Source: Rhizobium leguminosarum
GTDB lineage: Bacteria > Pseudomonadota > Alphaproteobacteria > Rhizobiales > Rhizobiaceae
Length of the DNA: 64,000 nt
Assembly: GCF_001652265.1 (NCBI RefSeq)
Contig: NZ_LWBS01000077.1
Coordinates: 72,006 to 136,005, forward strand
Direction of reading: 5' to 3'
The position numbers and the translations under genes were made by a program. Position 1 is the stretch's first letter. Each line of letters opens with the position of its first letter. Of this stretch, positions 44,546 through 52,947 are shown one piece after another. Under the pieces are notes generated by a model. The model ran no database searches. It saw only the letters and a program-made list of their open reading frames with translations, and had not been told where the DNA came from.

Positions 44546-45321
44546 GGGCTTGGCTCCCCGGATTGATCCGGCTTCGCCGAAGGCTGGGGCTTTGCCGTCT
44601 GCAGGCCGCCCATGACCTGCAGCGTCGGCGTGATCTCCATGTGTCCGATGTTGACGGCGACGGGGGCTGCTATGGCGAAGGCAATCGCGTCGGCGATATC
44701 GGCCGCCTGCGGCAGTTCGAAGCCGTCGATGAACCTTTCGCGGATACTGGGGTCATCGCCGTGGACGTGATTGAAGATATCAGTGGCGACCCGGCCGGGG
44801 CAGATTTCCGTGACCCGTACTCGCTTGCCGAAAGCGTCGATACGCAGCTGATTGGACAGCATGCTCACCCCTGCCTTGGTGGCGTGATAGGATGAGTTGC
44901 CGCCGAAATTGTAGGCGCCGGCGATCGACGAGATGTTGATGACGTGTCCGCGGTCCCGAGCCACCATACCGGGCACGACCAGCCGGCAGATGTGCAGGAC
45001 CGCCCGCAGATTGACGTCGACGATGAGATCGATATCGCCCTCGTCGGCTTCCAGGAACTTCTTCGGCCGGTCGACGCCGGCATTGTTGACGAGAATATCG
45101 AACTCCACCTGACGTGTGAGCTCTGCCATGGCCTGACGGTCGGTCACATCGATGACGTGGGCGATGCAGCCCGTCCGCGCGGCCAGCTGCTGCAACGCTT
45201 CGGCGCTGCGGGCGACCGCATGGACCTCGATGTTCTCCCGGCGGAACCGCTCCACCACGGCTGCGCCGATACCGGAGGATGCGCCGGTCACCAGTGCGGT
45301 CTTGTAGTCGGAGAATGGCAT
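44542..45321 (-). CDS. Short-chain dehydrogenase/reductase
   Basis: A 259-residue classical SDR with TGASSGIG at residues 12-19, NNAG near 80, catalytic Ser in ISSIAGAYNF and the Tyr-Lys pair in SSYHATKAG. The C-terminal 20 residues ([15 protein letters not shown] end) are unusually proline- and lysine-rich and unlike the family core. It is first in an operon with an amino acid importer, so it probably oxidises or reduces the imported hydroxy/keto compound. Family relatives include serine/3-hydroxy acid dehydrogenases. Confidence 0.8.
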   Translation of the reverse strand: MPFSDYKTALVTGASSGIGAAVVERFRRENIEVHAVARSAEALQQLAARTGCIAHVIDVTDRQAMAELTRQVEFDILVNNAGVDRPKKFLEADEGDIDLIVDVNLRAVLHICRLVVPGMVARDRGHVINISSIAGAYNFGGNSSYHATKAGVSMLSNQLRIDAFGKRVRVTEICPGRVATDIFNHVHGDDPSIRERFIDGFELPQAADIADAIAFAIAAPVAVNIGHMEITPTLQVMGGLQTAKPQPSAKPDQSGEPSP

Positions 45322-45382
45322 TGTCGTTCCCTTGTTGTTGATTGAGACAGTAGCGAAGCTTAAACCCCTTGCCTAAGACCGA

Positions 45383-45400
45383 TTATCTCTGGAGCAATAA
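45383..45400. promoter_or_regulatory. Candidate LysR binding dyad
   Basis: TTAT (45383-45386) and ATAA (45397-45400) flank ten bases in the gap between the SDR gene and the divergent LysR gene. The position and T-rich/A-rich symmetry fit a LysR-type site, but the match is short and such dyads occur by chance. Confidence 0.35.
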
Positions 45401-45578
45401 GCAACGGTTATGGAGCCGGCGCAGGCTGCTGAAGAAGAGAAAGAGCTGATGCCGGGCATCACCTCGCGGCGTCCGTGCCTCAGTCAGTCCCCGGTTCTGG
45501 CGACCGCGTCGCGTTGCAAAAGCAATGCGCCTCTGCAAACATGTAAGCCGCGCAGATCAGAACGGTACCCCGATCCTC

Positions 45579-46484
45579 ATGGACATCAGACGCCTCAAAT
45601 CCTTCATCGTGATCGTCGACAGCGGCAGCATCACGCGAGCGGCGGACCTTTTGCATATCGCCCAGCCGGCCCTCAGCCAGCAGCTTGCCGCACTGGAGGA
45701 GCATTTTGGCCACAAGCTGCTGATCCGCAGCCAGCAGGGCGTCAGCATGACCGATGCGGGACATGCAGTGTACCGCCATGCGCAGATTATCCTTCGGCAG
45801 ATGGAGCAGGCGCAAGCGGATGCATCCGCAGCCGGCAATTCGCTTGCCGGCCGTGTGTCCGTCGGCCTCGTGCCCTTCAGCAGTGCGGCCACGCTGTCGG
45901 TCGACCTCCTGGCGGAGACCCGCAAACGGCATCCCGGTATTCTGCTGCACCTGACCGAAAGCGTCGGCCAGACCTATAGCCAGATGATCATGAACGGCCG
46001 ACTGGAGATGGCGCTTCTCCATGGAACCGGACCGATCAAGGGCGTCCGGTTCGAGCCGATCCTGAGCGAAGAGTTTTTCCTTGTCGCCCATCGGGACTTT
46101 GCGATCGAAGCGGATGCGAAACCCGTTCCGGTCAATGCTCTCGACGGGATGCCGCTGCTGTTGCCGCCGGCCTATAATTTCGTCCGCCGCGCGGTCGATA
46201 CCGCCTTCACGCGCACCCGCACCAATTTGAAAGTCGTGGCGGAAGTCGAAATCGTCCGCACCCTCGCCCGGGCGGTGGGCAGCGGTCTCGGCGCGACGAT
46301 CATGCCGAAAGCCATCGCCGACCGCATCGTATCGGAATCGAGTGAGCCGCTGATCTGCCGGCTCGTCTCGCCGCGAATAGAAGAAACCCTGTCGCTGTGC
46401 GTTTCCGACCAGAATCCCTTGTCGGAACCGGCCCTCGCCGTCCGCGACATCCTTCTTGAATTGACCGCGCGGCTGAAAAGCTAG
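45579..46484 (+). CDS. LysR-family transcriptional regulator
   Basis: A 301-residue regulator with the N-terminal helix-turn-helix (MDIRRLKSFIVIVDSGSITR, LHIAQPALSQQLAALEEHFG, LLIRSQQG) and a LysR substrate-binding domain (SVGLVPFSSAATLSVDLLAE, GLGATIMPKAIAD). The start MDIRRLKSF at 45579 is the family's standard beginning. It is divergent from the SDR/importer operon and probably activates it. It resembles Nac/CynR-like proteins in its first 60 residues. Its TAG stop is part of RIME-like copy 3. Confidence 0.87.
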   Translation: MDIRRLKSFIVIVDSGSITRAADLLHIAQPALSQQLAALEEHFGHKLLIRSQQGVSMTDAGHAVYRHAQIILRQMEQAQADASAAGNSLAGRVSVGLVPFSSAATLSVDLLAETRKRHPGILLHLTESVGQTYSQMIMNGRLEMALLHGTGPIKGVRFEPILSEEFFLVAHRDFAIEADAKPVPVNALDGMPLLLPPAYNFVRRAVDTAFTRTRTNLKVVAEVEIVRTLARAVGSGLGATIMPKAIADRIVSESSEPLICRLVSPRIEETLSLCVSDQNPLSEPALAVRDILLELTARLKS

Positions 46485-46531
46485 GGCATGATGCCGAAAA
46501 GTGTGAGCGGTTTTCGGACGACATCATGCTC
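46481..46531. repeat. RIME-like palindromic intergenic repeat, copy 3 (inverted)
   Basis: It reads CTAGGGCATGATGCCGAAAA...ATCATGCTCC on the plus strand, the reverse complement of copies 1 and 2. The LysR stop codon TAG (46482-46484) is the start of the element. With the palindrome next to it, it fills the gap between two convergent genes and may also terminate transcription. Confidence 0.8.
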
Positions 46532-46542
46532 CATTTCTTTGC

Positions 46543-46566
46543 TTTAGATCTGAATTCAGATCTAAA
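46543..46566. repeat. Perfect 24-bp palindrome beside RIME-like copy 3
   Basis: TTTAGATCTGAA followed by its exact reverse complement, with no spacer, 12 bases from copy 3 and 12 bases before the aminotransferase stop. It probably acts as part of a bidirectional terminator between convergent genes, or is a second module of the mosaic repeat. Confidence 0.65.
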
Positions 46567-46578
46567 GAGTGACGCCGA

Positions 46579-47781
46579 TCAGCGCATATCCCTGCAGAAT
46601 TGGGCTATGCGCGCGCAGCCTTCGCCGAGTTTCTCCATGCTCGTAGCGTAGGAAATGCGAAAGAACGGGCTCATTGCGTAAGCCGCTCCTTGCACGGTCG
46701 CGACATGATGCTCTTCCACGAGCGCCATAACGAAATCGACGTCGGTCTCGATCTTTCGCCCGCCCTTGCTGGTCTTGCCGATCAGCCCCGAGATATTCGG
46801 GTAGAGGTAGAAGGCGCCTTCGGGCCTGTGGCAGCGCAGCCCGTCCACCTCCGACAATCTGTCGAGGACGAAGTCGCGTCTTTCCTTGTAGATCGCGGCA
46901 CGCTCCTTCAACAGATCCTGAGGCCCGTCCAGGGCAGCGGTCGCCGCAGCCTGGGTCAGCGTCGCGATGCCGCCGCCATTCTGCCCGTTGACGTTGCTGA
47001 TGGCGGAGATCAGCTCTTTCGGCCCGGCACAAAAGCCGAGCCGCCAGCCTGTCATCGCGTAAGCCTTGGAGACGCCGTTCATCGTCAGGACGCGATCATA
47101 GAGCCTGGGCTCGACTTCGGCGATCGTGCAGAACTGGAAGTCGTCATAGACCAGATGTTCATAGATATCGTCGGTCATGATCCAGACATTGTGATGACGC
47201 AGCATGACCTCAGCGATGGCAGCCATCTCTGCCCGGGAGCAGGCTGCACCGGTCGGATTGTTCGGGAAATTCAGGAAGAGCCATTTGGTGCGCGGCGTGA
47301 TCGCTGCCTCCAGATCTTCCGGACGCAGCTTGAAGCCGGCCTGCTCGTGGCAGGGGACGGCGACCGGGACGCCACCGGCGAATTTGACGATATCGGCGTA
47401 ACTGACCCAGGAGGGTGTCGGAATGACGACCTCGTCGCCCGGATTGCAGGTTGCCAGCATGGCATTGAAGATCACCTGCTTGCCGCCGCCCGACACGACG
47501 ATCTGGCTGGCATCATAGTCGAGATTATTGTCCCGTTTGAACTTCCTGATGATGGCGGATTTGAGCGCCGGTGTGCCGTCCATCGGAGGATATTTCGTAT
47601 CGCCCGCAAGAGCTGCCGCATGAGCCGCCTCGATCGCGTGCGCCGGAGTGGGGAAATCCGGCTCGCCGGACGAGAGGCTGACGACCTTGATGCCGTTGGC
47701 GGCCAGTTCCCTGGCGCGCTGGGTCATGGCGGCGGATGCGGATATGGAGACGTTTTTCAGGCGGTCTGATATGACGGACAT
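46579..47781 (-). CDS. Class I/II pyridoxal-phosphate aminotransferase (AspC/AatA type)
   Basis: A 400-residue aminotransferase. The Schiff-base lysine is Lys239 in SKAYAMTGWR. NFPNNPTGA (residues 171-179) and the Asp/Tyr of DDIYEHLVYDD are the cofactor contacts, and the motif GEPDFPTP near residue 39 is typical of aspartate-type enzymes. It transfers amino groups between amino and keto acids in the cytoplasm. The ATG at 47781 follows AAGGACC. It sits next to the pxp/acc cluster on the same strand, 61 bases downstream of pxpA, so it may process the amino acid that cluster releases. Confidence 0.86.
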   Translation of the reverse strand: MSVISDRLKNVSISASAAMTQRARELAANGIKVVSLSSGEPDFPTPAHAIEAAHAAALAGDTKYPPMDGTPALKSAIIRKFKRDNNLDYDASQIVVSGGGKQVIFNAMLATCNPGDEVVIPTPSWVSYADIVKFAGGVPVAVPCHEQAGFKLRPEDLEAAITPRTKWLFLNFPNNPTGAACSRAEMAAIAEVMLRHHNVWIMTDDIYEHLVYDDFQFCTIAEVEPRLYDRVLTMNGVSKAYAMTGWRLGFCAGPKELISAISNVNGQNGGGIATLTQAAATAALDGPQDLLKERAAIYKERRDFVLDRLSEVDGLRCHRPEGAFYLYPNISGLIGKTSKGGRKIETDVDFVMALVEEHHVATVQGAAYAMSPFFRISYATSMEKLGEGCARIAQFCRDMR

Positions 47782-47842
47782 CGGGATGGTCCTTCGATGA
47801 GAGATTGGAACGGGAGACCGCCCGCAGGCGATCAGGATTGTG

Positions 47843-48610
47843 TCAGTCGGCGAGTTCGGCAGCAGGCGCGAGGGTCGCGCCCGTGGCTTCGATCTCGCCG
47901 CGCACGATGCCGGCAAGCTCGAGGGCGCCGGGTGTGTCGCTGTGGACGAGAATGGAGCGGGCCGGCATCGCAATCACGGCGCCGTCGATCGTCTCGACGG
48001 TTCCCTTGAGGAGGAATTGTCGCACACGCGCACGCATCGAGGCCTCGTCCTTGATGACAGCGCCAGCGAGCCCGCGCGCGACAAGTCTGCCCTCGGCGTC
48101 ATAGGCCCGGTCGGCGAGGAAAAGCGCCAGCGTCTTCAAACGCGCGCGTTTGGCCGCCTGCTGAATCTCGCTGCCATGGGTCACGAAGACGACGAGACCG
48201 GCATCGACCGTGGCGATCGCATCCATCATCAGATCGGCCAGCACAGGATCGCGATTGACCATATTGCCCATGGCCGCGTGGAAGCTGATATGGGAGACAG
48301 TGACTCCCTCGGCTTTGGCGATCGCCATCAGTGCGCCGAGCTGATAGAGCATCTGCTGGCGAAGCTCGTCTGCCGGGAACGGTATTTCGCGGCGGCCGAA
48401 GCCGAGCCGGTCGGGCAAGCCCGGATGCGCGCCGATGCCGACGCCGTTCAGTTTCGCAAGCCGGACCATGCGCCCCATTGTATCGGGATCGCCACCGTGG
48501 AAACCGCAGGCGATGTTGGCCGACGAGATGAGTTTCATCATCGCTTCGTCGTCGCACAGCCGGTAGGGACCAAATCCTTCGCCCATGTCGGAATTCAGAT
48601 CGATCTTCAT
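47843..48610 (-). CDS. pxpA: LamB/YcsF-family protein, 5-oxoprolinase subunit A
   Basis: A 255-residue protein with the family signature KIDLNSDMGEGFGPY at the N-terminus, then NIACGFHGGDPDTM, IGAHPGLPDRLGFGRRE and VTHGSEIQQAA. PxpA works with PxpB and PxpC in ATP-dependent opening of 5-oxoproline to glutamate in bacteria. The order here is pxpA downstream of pxpC and pxpB, with biotin carboxylase genes upstream. This mixed cluster suggests a biotin-dependent version of the reaction or a related amide/lactam substrate. Confidence 0.87.
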   Translation of the reverse strand: MKIDLNSDMGEGFGPYRLCDDEAMMKLISSANIACGFHGGDPDTMGRMVRLAKLNGVGIGAHPGLPDRLGFGRREIPFPADELRQQMLYQLGALMAIAKAEGVTVSHISFHAAMGNMVNRDPVLADLMMDAIATVDAGLVVFVTHGSEIQQAAKRARLKTLALFLADRAYDAEGRLVARGLAGAVIKDEASMRARVRQFLLKGTVETIDGAVIAMPARSILVHSDTPGALELAGIVRGEIEATGATLAPAAELAD

Positions 48611-48664
48611 CGGTTCTTCCTTTTGACGGCTGGTATGTCTTTGTGTTCCCGCATGCCGCCCATA

Positions 48665-49660
48665 TCAGGCCATCGCCTTCAGGGCGCGCTTGACCATTCG
48701 GGATGTCTGCCTGACGTCGTCGACATAGCGGGCGATAGCCTGCTCCACCTTGCGTGCCTCCGCATGCGTCGAGCGAACGAACTTCAGGCGGGCGCCGATG
48801 CGGGCTTGGCCGAGCCGCCAGAGATCGCATTCGATCACGCCGGCGATCTTCGGATATCCGCCGGCAGTGTTGGCATCGCTCATCTGCACGATCGGTTCGC
48901 CGCCGGGCGGAACCTGGATCACGCCGGGCACGACGCCGTGGGAGCGCATCTCGATGGACGCCGTCGGCTTGATCGGCTCGCCTGACAGCCGGTAGCCCGT
49001 CCGGTCGCTTCGGGAGGAAATCCTCCAGGTCCGGCTCCAGAAAGCTTCGCCATCGCCTGCGAAAAGATCGTGCTCGCCAGCCGGCAGGGCGCGGATCGGC
49101 AGCGTGCCGTCGACAGCAGCCGGGAAGACATCGCGCAGTGCCACGGCCGGTTCGACGACGGCGAGACCCGAGGCCGGCAGCATGGCGATCTCTGCGTCCT
49201 CGCCGACCGCGAACCGATCGCCCTTCTCCAGAGGCCGGCCGGCATTGCCGCCGAAACCGCCGCGCAGCGACGTGCTTCGCGAACCCATGACAATGGGAAT
49301 ATCCAGCCCGCCTCCGAGCGAGATATAGGAGCGCGCCAGCCGCGGGGGCTGCTTCAGTTCGAGAACCTGTCCGGGCTCCGCGACGTAGGCGCACCAGGGA
49401 AGCAGTTCCGATCCGTCGAGATGAGGATTGCCGTCGGCGCCGGTCACGGCAAAGACCACGCGCTGCTCGAAACGCAGGCCGAACGGGAAGGTCTGCACCT
49501 CTATCGCGGCGGCATTTTCGTCATTGCCGACGAGAATGTTGCCGATCCGGACCGCCAACGGATCCATCGCGCCGCTGGCCGATACGCCGATGTCGCGATA
49601 GCCGGGGCGGCCAAGATCCTGCACGGTGTTGAACGGACCGCTTTCCAAGATCTCGATCAT
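48665..49660 (-). CDS. pxpC: Biotin-dependent carboxyltransferase-family protein, 5-oxoprolinase subunit C
   Basis: A 331-residue AHS2/KipA-type protein. It begins IEILESGPFNTVQDLGRPGY, the family's N-terminal signature, and has GVSASGAMDPLAVRIGN and GVIQVPPGGEPIVQMSDANT. The same domain is the second half of the carboxyltransferase in urea carboxylase. It overlaps pxpB by 4 bases, so the two subunits are made together and probably form one active site. The partner genes accB/accC upstream make a role as a true carboxyltransferase credible. Confidence 0.86.
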   Translation of the reverse strand: MIEILESGPFNTVQDLGRPGYRDIGVSASGAMDPLAVRIGNILVGNDENAAAIEVQTFPFGLRFEQRVVFAVTGADGNPHLDGSELLPWCAYVAEPGQVLELKQPPRLARSYISLGGGLDIPIVMGSRSTSLRGGFGGNAGRPLEKGDRFAVGEDAEIAMLPASGLAVVEPAVALRDVFPAAVDGTLPIRALPAGEHDLFAGDGEAFWSRTWRISSRSDRTGYRLSGEPIKPTASIEMRSHGVVPGVIQVPPGGEPIVQMSDANTAGGYPKIAGVIECDLWRLGQARIGARLKFVRSTHAEARKVEQAIARYVDDVRQTSRMVKRALKAMA

Positions 49661-50364
49661 AGCTCAATCCTCGCCGGCAGGAACCGCACCGTATCTCCCG
49701 GCGCCATCATGGCGGGGCTCGGCAAGGTAGGGTCGAACATCTGCAGTGTCGCGAAGCCGATGGAATTCCAGCCGTTCGGACCTGTGAGCATGGCGACGCC
49801 GGTCTGCATGCCGCCGATGGTCACGCAGCCCTTCTGCATCTTCAGCGAGGGCACGGTCTTTCGCGGCATGTAGATGCGCGGGTCGAGACCATGCAGATAA
49901 CCGAAGCCGGGAGCGCTGCCCAAGGCGAAGACACGGTAGGTCGCTTCATGATGGATGCGGACAACTTCGCGATCGCTCAAGCCCGAGAGATTGCAAAGGG
50001 CCGGCAGATCCGTCGCATATTCGCCGCCATAATCGACGGGAATCTCGATGGTCTTGCCCTTGAGATCGATGCTGCGGGCATTCTCCCATGCCTCCAGCAG
50101 CCGGGCGACCACCGCATCAGGATCCTCGGGCGTCTCCTTGAAGATCACCAGCAGGTTGGTCATGCCGGGAATGTTTTCCGCAAGGTCCGGCCAGCCCTTC
50201 ACCGTCTGGGACAGAGCCCAGATCCGCCGCTGCGGGATGAGATCGAAATCACCAGGCGCCTCGAGCAGGAAGGATCTGGCGCCGATCGAGGAAACCCGCG
50301 CCTGGCTTTTGGTGGCCGGAACGATCTCGCGTTGCGATGCATGTCTGTTCGTCGTGGCGATCAT
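49657..50364 (-). CDS. pxpB: 5-oxoprolinase subunit B / KipI-type carboxyltransferase subunit
   Basis: A 235-residue AHS1/KipI-type protein with IPVDYGGEYATDLPALCNLS, RVFALGSAPGFGYLHGLDPR and the C-terminal APGDTVRFLPARIEL. KipI/PxpB proteins pair with KipA/PxpC. In urea carboxylase the equivalent domain is the first half of the carboxyltransferase. A roughly 20-residue polar N-terminal extension precedes the conserved domain. It overlaps the carrier-like gene upstream and pxpC downstream by 4 bases each. Confidence 0.86.
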   Translation of the reverse strand: MIATTNRHASQREIVPATKSQARVSSIGARSFLLEAPGDFDLIPQRRIWALSQTVKGWPDLAENIPGMTNLLVIFKETPEDPDAVVARLLEAWENARSIDLKGKTIEIPVDYGGEYATDLPALCNLSGLSDREVVRIHHEATYRVFALGSAPGFGYLHGLDPRIYMPRKTVPSLKMQKGCVTIGGMQTGVAMLTGPNGWNSIGFATLQMFDPTLPSPAMMAPGDTVRFLPARIEL

Positions 50365-50783
50365 GATGGCAGCTCGATTTCGAACAGAGGATCGCCAAAG
50401 CCGACCAGCGCGCCGGGCTCGGCGAGCAGCCTGGTCAAAACACCGGAACGACCGGGGCGAAGGGGAAGCAGGATATGCCCTACCCCGACAAAGCCGACGA
50501 TATCCGCATCTGATACGGAGCGCGGCAGATTTTGCGGCGTGGCGGAGGTCGGATGCTCGACACAGAAGCGGCCTGCCATCGGCGCCTTCACGACAGCCGG
50601 TGTGAAACCGGGAGCACAGGGCATCGCTTCGGTCGAGCTGATCCGGGCGCCGTCTTTTCCAGCGACGATAATGCGAAGCTGTCCGCCCGGCCGGGAGATT
50701 TCGAGACCGTCCACACCGGCCGCCGTCAGCGCCTCGGTGAGCAATGCGATGGTCGCCGGATCGCTGAAATCGATCGCGCTCAT
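50361..50783 (-). CDS. AccB-like biotin-carrier paralogue lacking the biotinylation lysine
   Basis: A 140-residue protein that aligns by eye along its whole length with the AccB-like carrier at 52165-52608: the N-terminal helix (IALLTEALTAAGVDGLEISR) and the C-terminal lipoyl/biotinyl barrel (VKAPMAGRF to GVLTRLLAEPGALVGFGDPL). Where AccB has EAMKV, this protein has GVGHI, so the modified lysine is replaced by His103. It therefore cannot carry biotin in the normal way. GGAGGGCGGC precedes the ATG at 50783, and it overlaps accC and pxpB by 4 bases each, so it is an integral operon member. A structural or regulatory role is possible. Confidence 0.75.
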   Translation of the reverse strand: MSAIDFSDPATIALLTEALTAAGVDGLEISRPGGQLRIIVAGKDGARISSTEAMPCAPGFTPAVVKAPMAGRFCVEHPTSATPQNLPRSVSDADIVGFVGVGHILLPLRPGRSGVLTRLLAEPGALVGFGDPLFEIELPS

Positions 50784-52165
50784 GCCGCCCTCCGCAGTTT
50801 CAGCCATTGTTCGAGATAGTGAATGTCCGTCTCGCCCTGCGCGAACGGACCGTCCTCGAACAGGGTGCGCAGGAAGGGGATATTGGTGGAAATCCCCTCG
50901 ACCTCAGTGCCGGCAAGCGCTTCGCGCATTCTTGCCATCGCTTCCGCCCGCGTCGGCGCATGGACGATCAGCTTGGCGATCAGCGAATCGTAATAGGGCG
51001 AGACCTTGTAGCCGGCATGAATATGCGTATCGACGCGGATGCCTGCCCCCGCCGGCAAAGCCAGATGGGTGACGACACCCGCCGACGGCAGGAAGCTATC
51101 CGGATCCTCGGCGTTGATGCGGCATTCGAAGGAATGGCCTTCGCAGGTCACATCGCCTTGGGTGAGATCGAAAACGTGACCCTGAGCCACCCTTATCTGC
51201 GCCTGGACGATATCGACACCGCTCGTCATCTCGGTGACGGGATGCTCGACCTGAAGTCGCGTATTCATCTCGATGAAATAGAAAGCACCGTCCTCATAGA
51301 GGAATTCGAAGGTTCCGACACCCCGATAGCCGATCTGAAGGCACGCCTGCACACAGGCCATGCCGACCGGCTGGATGATGTCGGGCGCGATTCCCGCCGC
51401 CGGTGCCTCCTCCACCACTTTCTGATGGCGGCGCTGCATCGAGCAATCCCGATGTCCGAGCCACACGGCATTGCCGTGATCGTCGCAAATAACCTGTATC
51501 TCGATGTGGCGCGGATGCTCTAAGAATTTCTCCATGTAGAGCAAGGGTGAGCCGAAGGCCTTGCGGGCCTCTTCCCGTGTCAGCGCAATTGCTTCATGGA
51601 GCAAATCGGCCTTTGGCACGACGCGCATGCCGCGTCCGCCGCCGCCGCCAGCTGCCTTGATGATGACAGGATATCCGATTTCCAGCGCTATGCGCTCGAT
51701 CGTGGCGGGGTCATCGGGCAGCGCGGTGTCCGGACCGGGAACGCAGGGGACGCCGGCCGCCATCATTGCCCGTTTTGCCGAGATCTTGTCGCCCATGATC
51801 GCAATCGAGGAAGATGTCGGACCAATGAAGATCAGCCCGGCCTTTTCGACGGCGTCGGCGAAGACGGCGTTTTCCGACAGAAAACCGTAACCCGGATGAA
51901 TGGCGCCTGCACCGGCCAGACGCGCCGCCAGAAGGATGGCATCCTGATTAAGGTAGCTCTTGGGAGCACTCGACGGACCAATGCACAGAAAGCTGTCGGC
52001 GGTGCTGCCGTAAGGCGCTTCCCTGTCCGCCTCGGAGCAGATGGCGACCGTCTTCAGGCCGAGCTCGCGGCAGGCGCGCTTGATCCGGACTGCGATCTCG
52101 CCGCGGTTAGCGATCAGAACGGTATCGAAGCGGCCGGCCGCAGACTGTTCAGGCGTTTCCAACAT
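50780..52165 (-). CDS. accC: Biotin carboxylase (AccC family)
   Basis: A 461-residue biotin carboxylase, the standard length. The N-terminal domain begins TVLIANRGEIAVRIKRACRE. The ATP-grasp glycine loop is KAAGGGGGRGMRVV, and catalytic segments EAPAAGIAPD, FEFLYEDGAFYFIEMNTRLQ and QVEHPVTEM are intact. It carboxylates biotin on a carrier protein using ATP and bicarbonate. It overlaps accB by one base and the lysine-less carrier gene by 4. Its co-occurrence with pxpB and pxpC, and not with AccAD, argues for a dedicated role outside fatty acid synthesis. Confidence 0.9.
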   Translation of the reverse strand: MLETPEQSAAGRFDTVLIANRGEIAVRIKRACRELGLKTVAICSEADREAPYGSTADSFLCIGPSSAPKSYLNQDAILLAARLAGAGAIHPGYGFLSENAVFADAVEKAGLIFIGPTSSSIAIMGDKISAKRAMMAAGVPCVPGPDTALPDDPATIERIALEIGYPVIIKAAGGGGGRGMRVVPKADLLHEAIALTREEARKAFGSPLLYMEKFLEHPRHIEIQVICDDHGNAVWLGHRDCSMQRRHQKVVEEAPAAGIAPDIIQPVGMACVQACLQIGYRGVGTFEFLYEDGAFYFIEMNTRLQVEHPVTEMTSGVDIVQAQIRVAQGHVFDLTQGDVTCEGHSFECRINAEDPDSFLPSAGVVTHLALPAGAGIRVDTHIHAGYKVSPYYDSLIAKLIVHAPTRAEAMARMREALAGTEVEGISTNIPFLRTLFEDGPFAQGETDIHYLEQWLKLRRAA

Positions 52166-52608
52166 CAGCCAATCTCCGCCAGCAGGTCGCCGGTCTCGAC
52201 CTCGCCGTCGTCGATTTCGGTGAGACGCGTGATGCGCCCCGATCGCGGCGCGGCGATCGTGTTGAAGACCTTCATTGCCTCGATGATGAAAAGCGTCTGC
52301 CCCTCCTCCACCTCGTCACCGATCGCGACGAATGGCGGCTCCCCGGGCGCCGGGGTCCGGTGCAGAACGCCAAAGACCGGCGCCTTCAGTGCATAAGAGG
52401 CTTTCTCAGGCCTCGAAGGCCTATCGGAGCCGGCATCATCGCCGAGGCTTGTCGTCGATCCTGCCTTTTGCTGGGGCTCGGCAGCAGCCTCCTGACCCGG
52501 CGACGTGCGGAAGATCCGAACCGTCACGTCCTTCTCCGTCACCGTCAGCTCGGTAATGTTCGATCGTCCGACAAAGTCGATCAGCGTCTTGATCTTCGAG
52601 AGGTCCAT
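52165..52608 (-). CDS. accB: Biotin carboxyl carrier protein (AccB family)
   Basis: A 147-residue carrier. The N-terminal helix (MDLSKIKTLIDFVGRSNITE) is followed by an Ala/Gly/Ser-rich linker (about residues 38-70) and the biotinyl domain, with the biotin-accepting Lys113 in EAMKVFN. It shuttles carboxybiotin from AccC to the carboxyltransferase. An in-frame GTG at 52635 would add nine residues; I prefer the ATG at 52608 because the conserved part begins there, although neither has a strong ribosome site. It is the first gene of the acc/pxp operon. Confidence 0.87.
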   Translation of the reverse strand: MDLSKIKTLIDFVGRSNITELTVTEKDVTVRIFRTSPGQEAAAEPQQKAGSTTSLGDDAGSDRPSRPEKASYALKAPVFGVLHRTPAPGEPPFVAIGDEVEEGQTLFIIEAMKVFNTIAAPRSGRITRLTEIDDGEVETGDLLAEIG

Positions 52609-52947
52609 ATGCGTGCTCGGAATTTCAAATTCCACCGCGCATAGCTGAAGTTTCAGATCGCCCGGCGTTGTGATTTTCGTAGCACGACGCGCCGACTGAT
52701 GGGGTCAGACGAAGTTTTGATGGAGCGCAACATGCGCCCAGTGGGGCATCTCGCCGAGCGCTTGCGAATTTCCCTCGACGGCAGTAGCGGCCACGGAGTT
52801 AACCGCTAACACGTTGGAAAGACAGCCTTCGACGATATGTTGCGCAGCAGCTCGATCGTGCAAAGACGGCCTTCTTCTCCAATGCAAGTCGTCATTCGGA
52901 AAGCCAACCCGAAAGCATTCTGCAGATTAGTCATGCTTGACAATGAA

